Source: a virus
Strand: one strand, 5' to 3'
DNA: 22,561 nt
Virus record (IMG/VR): IMGVR_UViG_3300009370_000184
Location: 1 to 22,561 of that record
Every line of letters begins with the position of its first letter. The first letter of the stretch is position 1. The notes below the pieces were generated by a model. It was not told the origin of the DNA. It did no database searches and worked only from the letters and a program-made list of their open reading frames with translations. The position numbers were made by a program, and so were the translations under genes. Shown piece by piece: positions 5,252 to 16,100 of this stretch.

Positions 5252-7692
5252 TGGCACGAGTACATCCTTTTCAAACAAATTTTACTGCTGGAGAATTAAC
5301 ACCAAAACTTGCTGGTCAAGTTGATTTTAAAAAATATAATAATGGTGTTGAAACTATGGAAAATCTTACTGTTTTTCCACAAGGTGGTTGTCAAAGAAGA
5401 AGTGGTAGTAAATTTGTATGTGAAGTAAAAGATTCAACAACAAATGTAAGATTAATACCTTTTGAATTTAATATTACACAAGCATATGTTTTAGAATTCG
5501 GAAATAATTATATAAGATTTTTTAAAGATAACGGACAAATAACTGAAGCAGATAAAGCTATAACAGGTATTACAAAAGCAAATCCTGCTGTAGTAACATC
5601 TGCATCACATGGTTTTTCAAATGGAGATCATGTATGGATTAATAGTGTTGGTGGAATGACACGATTAAATGGAAGAAAATTTATAGTAGATAATGTAACA
5701 ACAAATACTTTTGAATTAACAGGTGAAAATTCTACAAGTTATGATACTTATACATCTAGTGGATATGCTTCTAAAGTTTATGAAATAGCTACAACATACA
5801 CAACAACTCAAATATTTGAAATTCAATATACACAATCAGCAGATGTTATGTATATTGTACACCCAGATCATAAACCAAGAAAATTAGAAAGAACAGGTCA
5901 TACATCTTGGACTTTAACAGATGTAGATTTTAAACGAGGGCCTTATTTAGATTCAAATACAGGATCAACAACAATGACACCAAGTGGTACTTCTGGTTCT
6001 GTAACAATTACAGCATCTACAAGTACATTTGTTGCAGGTGATGTAGGTAGATTAATAAAAATAAAAGATGGACACGCAAAGATTACAGCTTATAGTTCTG
6101 GTACATCTGTAACAGCAACAACAACAGATGATTTTGCTAGTACAAGTGCAGAAACAGATTGGGCTTTAGGTTCTTGGAGTAGTACATTAGGTTATCCTAA
6201 AACAGTATCATTTTTTGAACAAAGATTAGTATTTGGTGGATCAACAAGTTATCCCCAAACAGTATGGGCTAGTGAATCTGGATTATATGAAGAATTTGAT
6301 GCTGGAGATGCAAGTGCCGCAGATGCTTTTATTTATACGATTGCCGCTAATAGAGTTAATGTAATTAGATGGTTAGCACCTGCTAGAGATTTAATTGTTG
6401 GAACTGTAGGCGGTGAATTTAAAGTTGGAAGACCAACAGGTGAACCTTTAAAACCAGATAATGTTAATATTGCACAGCAAACAACATTTGGTGCTTATAC
6501 AACAGCACCTATTCAAATAGGTAATGCAGTTTTATTTGTACAAAGACAACAAAGAAAAGTTAGAGAATTTTCATACAGATTTGAAGATGATGCTTATTTA
6601 GCACCAGATATGACTTTATTAGCAGAACATATAACTGATACAGGAATTATAGATGTTGATTATGCACAAGAACCAGATTCTATTTATTGGGCTGTTAGAA
6701 CTGATGGCACATTAATAGGAATGACATACCAAAGAGAAGAAGATGTTATAGCTTGGCATAGACATATTTTTGGTGGATCAAATAAATTTACATTTAATGG
6801 TGCAAGTGATGTAACAGATTATACTACTGATGCTAATAATAATGGATATGTAACAATTTCATCTCATGGATTATCTACAGGTGATGAAGTAGTTTATAGT
6901 GCTGGTGGCGGAACAAAAATACCAGAATTAGAAGAAGGTGAAACTTATTATGTATATCGTAGAGATGCTAATACATTAGAATTTGCAGATACATATGACC
7001 AAGCTATTGATAGAACAATAAGACAAATAGCAGATGGTGCAGGTGCTAGTCATACTCTTACAGTAAAAGCTAAAATTAAATCAGTTACATCTATAAATCA
7101 AACAGAAGAAAATCAAGTATGGTTAGTAGTAGAAAGAAGAATTAATGGTTCAATGGTAAAGTATATTGAATATCTTGATAAAAAACTTAATATGGATTGT
7201 ACATTACCAGCATTAGTTAATGGTGGAACTACAATAGTAACAGGTTTAAATCATTTAGAAGGTGAATCAGTACAAGTATTAGTAGGAGATGCTGTATTTC
7301 CTAATCAAACAGTATCTGGGGGTTCTATTACAGTAACTTTACCTACAAATGCGGCTTATAAGACTATAGAGATAGGATTAGGCTATACATCTAAAATAAA
7401 AACATTAAAAGTTGAAGCAGGATCACAAGCAGGTACTGCACAAGGGCGAAAAAAAAGGTATAATGAAGTTATGGTAAGATTATTAAAAAGTGTTGGAGTT
7501 ACTATAAATGGGGATCAATTACCATTTAGAACATCTGCTACACCTATGGGACAAGATATTCCAGAATTTACTGGAGATAAACGAGTAAGTAATCTAGGAT
7601 GGGATAGAGAAGGACAAATAGAAATTAAACAAACACAACCCTTACCTATGACAGTTTTGGGTATAACAGGAACAATGGTAACAAGTGATTAA
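5251..7692 (+). CDS. Tail tubular protein B (gp12-like nozzle)
   Basis: An 813-residue protein comparable to T7 gp12 (794). The opening FQTNFTAGELTPKLAGQVDF and the following ENLTVFPQGGCQRRSGSKFV are diagnostic, as are SFFEQRLVFGGSTSYPQTVWAS and LAPARDLIVGTVGGEF in the middle. It forms the nozzle at the end of the short tail. Two small beta domains are inserted: residues about 104-152 (SASHGFSNGDHVWI, GMTRLNGRKF) and about 521-600 (SSHGLSTGDEVVY, then GETYYVYRRDANTLEF). Both share an 'sHGfs.GD.V' pattern and are probably related to each other; they may be surface decorations. AGGA at 5240-5243 gives 7-nt spacing to the ATG. Confidence 0.94.
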   Translation: MARVHPFQTNFTAGELTPKLAGQVDFKKYNNGVETMENLTVFPQGGCQRRSGSKFVCEVKDSTTNVRLIPFEFNITQAYVLEFGNNYIRFFKDNGQITEADKAITGITKANPAVVTSASHGFSNGDHVWINSVGGMTRLNGRKFIVDNVTTNTFELTGENSTSYDTYTSSGYASKVYEIATTYTTTQIFEIQYTQSADVMYIVHPDHKPRKLERTGHTSWTLTDVDFKRGPYLDSNTGSTTMTPSGTSGSVTITASTSTFVAGDVGRLIKIKDGHAKITAYSSGTSVTATTTDDFASTSAETDWALGSWSSTLGYPKTVSFFEQRLVFGGSTSYPQTVWASESGLYEEFDAGDASAADAFIYTIAANRVNVIRWLAPARDLIVGTVGGEFKVGRPTGEPLKPDNVNIAQQTTFGAYTTAPIQIGNAVLFVQRQQRKVREFSYRFEDDAYLAPDMTLLAEHITDTGIIDVDYAQEPDSIYWAVRTDGTLIGMTYQREEDVIAWHRHIFGGSNKFTFNGASDVTDYTTDANNNGYVTISSHGLSTGDEVVYSAGGGTKIPELEEGETYYVYRRDANTLEFADTYDQAIDRTIRQIADGAGASHTLTVKAKIKSVTSINQTEENQVWLVVERRINGSMVKYIEYLDKKLNMDCTLPALVNGGTTIVTGLNHLEGESVQVLVGDAVFPNQTVSGGSITVTLPTNAAYKTIEIGLGYTSKIKTLKVEAGSQAGTAQGRKKRYNEVMVRLLKSVGVTINGDQLPFRTSATPMGQDIPEFTGDKRVSNLGWDREGQIEIKQTQPLPMTVLGITGTMVTSD

Positions 7693-7706
7693 GGAGATTA
7701 AATAAT

Positions 7707-8150
7707 ATGGGATGGTTTATGCCAGTAATGATGGCAGTAAGTACAGGACTTACTGTTATGGGACACAAACAAAATATAAAAAATATAAAAGCAAATTTAG
7801 CTTGGAAAAATTATGAAAGAAAAATTAATGATCTTCATGCAAGAACTGTAGCGGCTAAAAAAGCGGCTAAAACTTTTAGCGAAATGAGAGCAAGTGTTGG
7901 TGGAAGTGGCATTCAATTTACAGGTTCACCTTTAATAGTAGCTAATGCGGATTGGAAAGAATATCAAGAAGATTTAATGTGGATGGATCAAGGTATTTTT
8001 ATTGAGGGAATGAAAGATCAAACAGAAGCAACAAGTTTAATTGCTAGTGAATATTATAAAGCTGGTAATACTTTAATACAAGGAGCAATAGGATATAAAA
8101 ATTATAAGACCAATAAAGCAATAGCCGAAAAAATGGGTATTACTGTTTAG
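7707..8150 (+). CDS. Internal virion protein, gp14-like
   Basis: A 147-residue protein with a short hydrophobic N-terminal helix (MGWFMPVMMAVSTGLTVMG), a basic Lys/Ala helix, and a conserved SVGGSGIQFTGSPLIVANAD motif. Long helices follow (DQTEATSLIASEYYKAGN). This layout is typical of the smallest internal core protein of podoviruses, the counterpart of T7 gp14 (196 residues). That protein is ejected first and inserts in the host outer membrane as part of the DNA channel. The assignment rests on layout and on its place directly after tail tubular protein B and before larger core proteins. A good AAGGAGA lies about 9 nt upstream. The TAG stop shares its last base with the GTG start of the next gene. 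Confidence 0.72.
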   Translation: MGWFMPVMMAVSTGLTVMGHKQNIKNIKANLAWKNYERKINDLHARTVAAKKAAKTFSEMRASVGGSGIQFTGSPLIVANADWKEYQEDLMWMDQGIFIEGMKDQTEATSLIASEYYKAGNTLIQGAIGYKNYKTNKAIAEKMGITV

Positions 8151-8335
8151 TGGTTTTTTTAATAAAAGTATGGGATGGAGAAAGTATGATATTTGAAGGT
8201 TATAGTAAAAAAATACCAAAAGCTGGTCAAGATTTTAAGGCTTGGACAATAACTAAAGATAAAAATGGTACAGTACAACAAGCATCATTTAGTCCAGCTA
8301 GATATAGGATAACTTATGAAAATAAAGAGATATGA
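8150..8335 (+). CDS. Small hypothetical protein between core protein genes
   Basis: A 61-residue, probably beta-rich protein (FLIKVWDGESMIFEGYSKKI, then DFKAWTITKDKNGTVQQASF). I do not recognise a family. The GTG start overlaps the preceding TAG (TAGTG, 8148-8152) with no Shine-Dalgarno, so expression would rely on coupling. An in-frame ATG at 8186 would yield only 49 residues and lose the conserved-looking start. The end overlaps the next gene by 20 nt and contains that gene's AGGA (8306-8309). The compact overlaps on both sides and a non-random composition support a real gene. It might be a cofactor for core-protein assembly, but nothing in it shows this. Confidence 0.55.
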   Translation: MVFLIKVWDGESMIFEGYSKKIPKAGQDFKAWTITKDKNGTVQQASFSPARYRITYENKEI

Positions 8336-10154
8336 GAGTGTAGGCGGTACTAAAATCCAAAGCAATCGTTCTTTATCAACAGGAACGGCTGGAAGTAATG
8401 CTATTGCACAAATAGGAACACAAGCAATTAGTAGTGTCTTGCAATATGGTGCTTCACAAAATGCTTTAACAGCAAAATTAAGAAGATTAGAAATCCAAAC
8501 TAATATTGAAAATGGAACTACAGGTATAACTAATGATACACAAATATTTTTAGATGGAACAAAAGAAAGTAAGTTTTGGTCAACACCAGATGTATGGTTA
8601 AAAGAGTATGAAAAAAATAAACCTAAATGGGAAAAGAAATATAAAGAATCTATGGATGAACAATCTTGGAAAGAATTTGAACCTTTTTATAATAGAAAAG
8701 TATTTGAACAAGAAGCAAAATTAAGAGAATTAGTATTTGACCAAAAAGTAAATAATGGTGTTACTGCTTTAGAACAATCATCAGTAAGATATGACAATGA
8801 TTTAGCTACTGCTACATCTAAAATAGCAATAAAATCAGCTTATGAAAATTTTACAAAAATAACATTACCTAGATTTAGTAATCTTTTAATAGGTACAGAA
8901 CAATATACAGATGCAATAGCTACTGCTGAAAATAAAGCTAATAGTGCATTAATATATTTAACAGCATCAGATGGTGTTATAACAACTGATCCAAACGGAA
9001 GAACAGTTAAAGATCATAAAGCTATATTAGCTAACTTAAAAAATCCTAATTATAAAATACTAGATATAAATGGAAAAGAAGTAGGTGTAAAACATCCTGT
9101 ACGACAAAAATTAATAACAAATGAAGGTACTGCCGCAACTAATCAAGATTCTGTATGGAAAAAGGTTAGATCAGAAAATTCTTTAAATGATTATAAAGAA
9201 TTTAACAAAGAATTAGTAGCTTTTTTAAATGGTGATACAACAAATATGGATTCATTTTTAGGTAGAGTAGAAAATAATAAAAATTTAGAACCAGATCAAA
9301 TATCAGCTTTAAGAAACGCATTTAAGACAACACAATCACATATCGCAAGTGGTACATCAACTTGGGACACAGCCGCAGGAATGCAAACAAAAGCTGTTTT
9401 AACTTATTTAGTAAATGCTGGTGTGATTGATACAAAATCTGAAATGCAAGTTATTAATAATGCACAGTTAAATGGTTTATTAAAACCAGAAGATGCTACT
9501 AAATTAATGGATAATGCAAAGAAATATACTAAAGAAAGAAATAAAATAAAATTAACAATGACAAAGAATGCTGTAACTATGGTGTCTAAAGCATTAAATA
9601 TTGATAGTAGTTTTATGGACACATTTGAACAAACAGATAAAACAGGTATGACAGGGGCAGAACAGTTTGGTTTATTAATGTCATTAGCAAATCAATCTAA
9701 AAATCCTAAAGAAGCATATGAAGCATTGTTAAATATTAATCAACTTTTAGCAGATGGAGAAAGAAAAGGTTTTACTTGGAAAGAAATGCTTTTAGATAAA
9801 GGTGGGCCAAATTATATTTTGGATGATATTATTACAGTACATAAAGAAAATATTGATAATGCAAATCTCACAGAATGGACAAAAGGATTAAGTAGTCCAG
9901 AAGAAGATAAAAGTGTTAAAATATTAGGAGATTCTTATTTTATTACAGATGATTACTTTACTAATAAAACATCAACAGTAGAAAAAATTGAAATGCCACA
10001 AAGAAATGAAGGAGAAACTATTTTAGAATACGCAAAAAGAATAGGTACTATACTTCCTAAAGACAATAATCCATTTTTTGCTTCGTGGGTATCTAATGAT
10101 ATGAGTATAGGTGATTTAGATGTTTCTGGTATTTTAATAAAAAGTACAAAATAA
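8316..10154 (+). CDS. Internal virion protein, gp15-like
   Basis: A 612-residue, almost wholly helical, soluble, charged protein. The N-terminus has the pattern of podovirus middle core proteins: a short basic start, then SNAIAQIGTQAISSVLQYG and LRRLEIQTNIENGTTGITND. Later come KWEKKYKESMDEQSWKEFEP and a long series of helices. It is comparable to T7 gp15 (747 residues), which stacks inside the capsid around the DNA and forms the periplasmic part of the ejection channel. Order after the gp14-like gene and before a transglycosylase protein matches T7 14-15-16. AGGA at 8306-8309 with 7-nt spacing supports the ATG at 8316. No catalytic motif is visible. Confidence 0.74.
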   Translation: MKIKRYESVGGTKIQSNRSLSTGTAGSNAIAQIGTQAISSVLQYGASQNALTAKLRRLEIQTNIENGTTGITNDTQIFLDGTKESKFWSTPDVWLKEYEKNKPKWEKKYKESMDEQSWKEFEPFYNRKVFEQEAKLRELVFDQKVNNGVTALEQSSVRYDNDLATATSKIAIKSAYENFTKITLPRFSNLLIGTEQYTDAIATAENKANSALIYLTASDGVITTDPNGRTVKDHKAILANLKNPNYKILDINGKEVGVKHPVRQKLITNEGTAATNQDSVWKKVRSENSLNDYKEFNKELVAFLNGDTTNMDSFLGRVENNKNLEPDQISALRNAFKTTQSHIASGTSTWDTAAGMQTKAVLTYLVNAGVIDTKSEMQVINNAQLNGLLKPEDATKLMDNAKKYTKERNKIKLTMTKNAVTMVSKALNIDSSFMDTFEQTDKTGMTGAEQFGLLMSLANQSKNPKEAYEALLNINQLLADGERKGFTWKEMLLDKGGPNYILDDIITVHKENIDNANLTEWTKGLSSPEEDKSVKILGDSYFITDDYFTNKTSTVEKIEMPQRNEGETILEYAKRIGTILPKDNNPFFASWVSNDMSIGDLDVSGILIKSTK

Positions 10155-10157
10155 ATT

Positions 10158-13100
10158 ATGGCACAATTAACAGCATTACAATTATATCAAGCTGGTTTTT
10201 CTGAAAGTCAAATATTAGGTTTTATAAATGACCAAAGAAAAGCATTAAAAGCGGCTGGTTTTACTGATATAGAAATAAACGAACATTATGGAATAGGACA
10301 AACACATAGTTCCGCTATAAAACCAGAACATCTATCACCCCCTGTAGAAAATATTTATACCCAACATAATGAATTGGGTAAAATGGATCAAGTAACTAAA
10401 AATAATGAAAAGGAAAAAATATTAGATGATAAAGATATCATAGCTAAAAATGCTTTTAATAATGAAAAAATGTTATTTAAGAATTTTGCTATTGAAGATC
10501 AAAGAAATATCTTTGAAATGGCTATGACGGCTAGTAAATTATTTAAAGATGATGAAGATGGAAGATTAGGATTTATGGATAATTGGTTATCTACTGCTTA
10601 TCCATCTTTAGATATAACTAACAAAGATTTTATTAATGATTTAACAGTAGTGGAATCTTCTTTAAATGATATTTACCAAGGTAAAAAAGATAAAGACTTT
10701 CATGCTCGTAGTTTAAAAAATAAAATTCTTATAGGTGAGTACCAAGTTGATAAAGCAGTAAAGGAAAAAGAATTAATTAAAGCACAAAAAGAAAAAGAAT
10801 CAAAAAATCCAGCAATATTACATACTACGGCAACAACAGGTTTTAATACTTATTCATTCTTACAGTTTATGAAAAATGAATATGAAGTAAATGATTTTCA
10901 AATGATTTGGTTTAATGAAGCTGTTAGTTTTATATCAGCTATTGAATCAGATAATAGAAATATAATTAATCCTGATCCAAATAGTTCAGCTTCTGGTTTT
11001 TGGCAAATGAATAAAGATACAATGAAAACTGCTTTAACAGCTTATGCACGAAATATGCAAAAGTATGATTCTAATTGGCAATTTCCAGAATGGATGGAAT
11101 TAGCATTTGAACATTTAGATATGACTAAACTTGATCCAGACCAGCAAAGAGCATTAGTTATAGCTAATTTATATAATAGAAAAGGAACAGATGAATTAAT
11201 TAAACAAATAATGACAGGTGATAGAGAGCAACAATTAAATGCATTAAAAGAATTATATAAAACACATCATTATGCTGGAAAAATATCAAAAAAATTAGAA
11301 GAAAGAATAGAAAAATATTTTAATAGTTGGGGAACACCAGATTATGGATATATGCATGGACAATTAGCATTTTGGCCTTCAACAAATGAAGATGGATTTA
11401 ATAATCCATTTGGTAAAGATAAAGAATTTTTAAAAGAATCATGGAAGTTTTTGACTGATATTCCTTATTATGCCGCAGAAGCCGCAGAAAAATTAGGTAT
11501 TCCATTAAATAGAGGCCATTACAATATTTTTTCTAATGGCTATACTTTATCTGTAAATGGTTTTATAGATAAATTTCATCAAATATTAAATGAAGACCCA
11601 AATATTTCAGTACAAGAAGCCTACCAAAAAGTATTTATGTGGCAAGAACAAAGTTTTGGTAGAGAGATAGCTTCTGGTTTTGTAACAATAGCTAATGATT
11701 TTCCTTGGATGGTAGCAGGATGTGTAGGGGCTAATGTAGCCGCATCTGGTGTATATGCCGCAACAGGTGGTACAGGATTAGTAGCATCACCTATTGTATG
11801 TGGTGCTGGTGCATTTGCTTTACCAGAAGTTATAAGAGATTCTTATATGAGAGCAATAGATGCTGGTGAAGTAGATAATTTTGATGATTTTTTAAAACAC
11901 TTTTTTACTCTTAAAACTGCTTGGACAGGTACTAAATCTGCGGCAGTAGGGGGTGCAACATTAGGAGTAGGTAGTAAAGTTACAAAAGTAGTTGGGCCAA
12001 AATTAGGTGCAGGTACAATAGGAGCAAAAGGTGCATATGTAGCAAATAAAAATGCAAGTATGTTAGCAAAAAGTGGAACATTAACTGCAAGAGTAGGTTC
12101 TGAAGTTACAACAATGGTAACTTTACAAAGTTTATTAAATGGTCATGTTCCTACTAAAAAAGATTTTGCTCATGCGGCTGTTATGATATTTGGTATTCAT
12201 GCAACAGTAAAAGTAGGTAGTAATGCTATGGGTACAATGAAAGGTATCTATAAAAGATTTGGAATACATCCTAAAAATATAGTTGAACTTACTAAAAATA
12301 ATCCAAAAGCAAGAGATCAATTAGCAAATGGTATTGTTCCAGATGAAGTAAATGCTTTAGCTACACAGCTAATGAAAAAAGCAGAAGAAACTACTAATAA
12401 AAAAGTATTACCTATATCTAAATATAAGAATAATGAAAAGGTAACTACAAATAATGGTGAAGAAGTTATTGTTGTTGGTAAAGAAGTGCAGAATGGAAAA
12501 AGTGTTTTAATAGTTAAACAGCCAAATGGATTAAAAACACCTATACTAGAATCAGAAGTAAGAAAAATAAATAATGAAAATATAGAAATCAAAATAAACA
12601 ATAACAAAAAAATAGAAGTTAATGAAACTGTAGATAAAGATTTTGTTAAAAGACAAGAAAATGGTGAATTTAGTAAAGATATTGTTGAAGTAACTAAAGA
12701 TGAAACAGGTATTCATATAAAAGATTTTGATGGAAAGATAAATAAATCTACCCCTTTACAAGCAGTTAATGATGTAGGAGGAAAAATTAAAATTACTTCT
12801 GTAGATAATAAAGCATCTGCTAATCCTTCAATGTTAGTTATTAATAAATACTATCCTAAACTAGCAAAAGTAATTCAATCTTCAAAAGAAACAAGAATGG
12901 AAGGTAAATTTAAAACATCTAAAGATATAATTGACCATGTTTTTAAAGGATTAGATAAATCATATAAAAAAATATCTATTGTTTTTGGTATTAAAAAAGG
13001 TGAGTTAGTTAATGCTGATACTTTAGTAGGAAGAATAGGAAAAGAGTATGTTTCCTTTTCACGAAAAGCATACAATGAATTAATCAAATTTACTGATGTA

Positions 13101-16100
13101 GATGGTAAAGTAAAAAATGCAAAATTAGTAGCTAGTGATCCTAGTAAACCTATAGTGTTTATACATCCTAAATCTAGTGAACCTATCGGTATATTAATGA
13201 CAAGAAAAATTGATGGGGAATTAAAAACACAAGCACATACTTATTTTAGAAATCATAAGATTAAAGAAGATATGGATGGGATGCACTATGATCGTGTTAA
13301 TAGTACAAGAGATGGTAATAATTTTGAAGTACCCCTAGATGAATATACATCTAGTAGAGCAGAACAAGGTTATAAAGATGTAGCTTGGAAAAGAATCTAT
13401 AATAATGCAAAAGGTATAGATTTAGATTCTATGGTAGATTTAGTAGAAATTTTCATAAAAAAATCACCTGAAATTAAAAATCTTTCACCTAGATTAAGAG
13501 GCTTCTTTCAATTTAAAGGTAAAAAAGCACCTAGAGTAGTTATCGCTAGAAAACTACAAGAAATGCCAGAAAAGTTATATATGGTTTTTGCACATGAAAT
13601 TGGGCATATGATAGATTATCTACCTAACAAAACTTTAGCAAGAGGTAACATACTTGGTTCTATGGCTACTCTTAAAAAAATGATGAATGAATGGATAGAT
13701 GGAAAGAATGATGGTGCTAGACCTTTGGATATAAAAGAAATTAATGCTCTTAAAAAGAAAGCAAATGAAATAGCTAAAAAATTAGAGAAGGAAACAAATA
13801 AAGAAATAGGTGAATTAAAAATTACACCAGAAACTATATTAAAAATATTTAATGATGCTAAAGCAAGAGAAAAGATACCACCAGAATTTTATGATGCATT
13901 TGCTAAATTAGGAGAATCTATAAAAAGACAAGTAGTTAAAGATGCTATGAAGGGATTAATGTCCCATCATATGAAAGCAATAGCAGATAAAATTAATGGT
14001 AAGAAAGTTGATCCTAAACTTACTGATGAAGCATACAAAATATTCCAAGAATTATTCCAAAAGGAAATCAAAGAAAGAGGACTTGTAAATAAAGAATGGA
14101 TTATGCAAGAATTAAAATCTTTAACACATAAATGGAAACCTTTTAATCCTAAAGGTGATCCTGTTTATACAAAATACAGATACTCTCCAAGAGAATTATT
14201 TGCAGACTTTATGATGGCTTGGTTATTAAAACCAAAATGGGTTGCTTTGCATACACCTAAATCATTTGAATTATGGGTTAATTTTATTGAAAGAAAACCA
14301 GCACTTAAAAAATTATATGAAGATATACAAATTGATTTGAATGCTGGAAAAGAAACAAAAATATCTAAAATAATAGCTAAAACAACTAAAGAGTTTAGAG
14401 ATTCTAATGAAACTATTATGGACACAATCAAAAATCTTTTTAAAAAGGATTGGGTAGATATATTTCATGGAGAAGTTATTGATACAATGGGTTTCTTTTT
14501 CAGAAGAAATAATGCTATGAAAGGTTGGTATAGTAGATGGCATAGTGAACAAGCTAAAGATTTAAACATATCTATAGAAAGATTTAGATACAGACATTCT
14601 CAATTAAAAAGATACGCAGATGATATGATTTATTATGTACTAGACCCTATTCTAAATCTAGGTCATAATATTAATGAGTTTGGTGTAGGATTATTTTTAA
14701 GAAATCTATATGAAAGTAATCAAAGAAAGAATGTAATTACTAGAAGATTTTTTAAGTTAGATGAAAAAGTAGAAGCTGAATTACTTAAAAAATTTGAAGG
14801 ACAATCAATAGAAGCTGTGTGGGAATACTGGGCAAAACAATATCCAGATTTAATTCCTTTAATGGATAAGTTTTATGAAATAAGACAAGCTAAAATTATA
14901 GCTGAATTAGAAAAATCACAGACATTACCACAAGAAACTATTGATTTAATGAAATCAAATCATCAATATATTACTTATGATGTAGTAAAACATTTATTAA
15001 AAAGATTACAAAAATATGGAATTAATAAAATAGCTACTTCTTTCATTGGTAAAACACAAGGTACATTTAGTATGATTAGAAATCCATTTGAAGCAACAGT
15101 AGAAAAAGATATGATTCTTTTAGCTGAAGCTAAAAAGCATGTTGTTTTACGAGATATGGTTGCATGGTTAAAACAAAATAAAGAAATTTTTGAAACATAT
15201 GAATTTTTAGGACAAGGAAATAAAGCTAGTAAACTTATTGATAAAATGGAAACGAAGTTTCTTTTACCAAAAGATCAAAAAGGTAGAATTATAGTTAAAC
15301 CTACAAAACAACAATTAAGATTAAGAACAAAACCACCAGAAGGTATGGAACAAATATCTTACTTTGATAAAGGTGAATTAACAACTTATTGGGTAAATAA
15401 ACAAGCTACTAGAATGTTTAGAGAAAATCCTTGGCAAATACAATTAGTGGCGGCAGTTATGACTAATCTTACAGGGCCATTTAAAAAATTATTTACAGAA
15501 TATAATCCTGCTTTTTGGCCTGTAAACTTTAGTAGAGATTCTTTTAATACTATAAGATTATTACCTAATGCTAGATTTTTTGATTTTAAAAATGGAGGTA
15601 GAAATTCTTGGTTAAAATATTTAGCAAAAGGTTTTGTACCTACAGTTAAATCTGTTTATGGTAGAGGAACAAAATTTACAAGATGGATGGAACAACAAAA
15701 TATGTTGATTGATATAACAGAAGGTCATAGAGGACAAGCTGGTGAAGCGGCGGCTAAAAGATTTATGGATGCTGAACAGTATCAATTAGAGTTATTTTTG
15801 AGAAAATTTAGATCAAATAAAATGGTATTAAAAACTAAATTTAATAAAAAAGAAGGTACATGGGAAGTAAAACGAGGGACATTATCAGAATTATGGCATG
15901 AAATATTTGGGGATAATGGTTTATTTGGGCATTTAGGTTTAATGGCAAGAATAGCTGAAAGATGGCCAAAAGTAAGTGGTGGTATGTATTTAGTTGATGC
16001 TGTTAAAAGAGGTGAATTAAAAATGGATGTAGGTGAAATGATGATTAGAGTTCAAGAAGATGTAGGTTCACCTTCGTTTTTAAGACAAGGTGGTGCTAAT

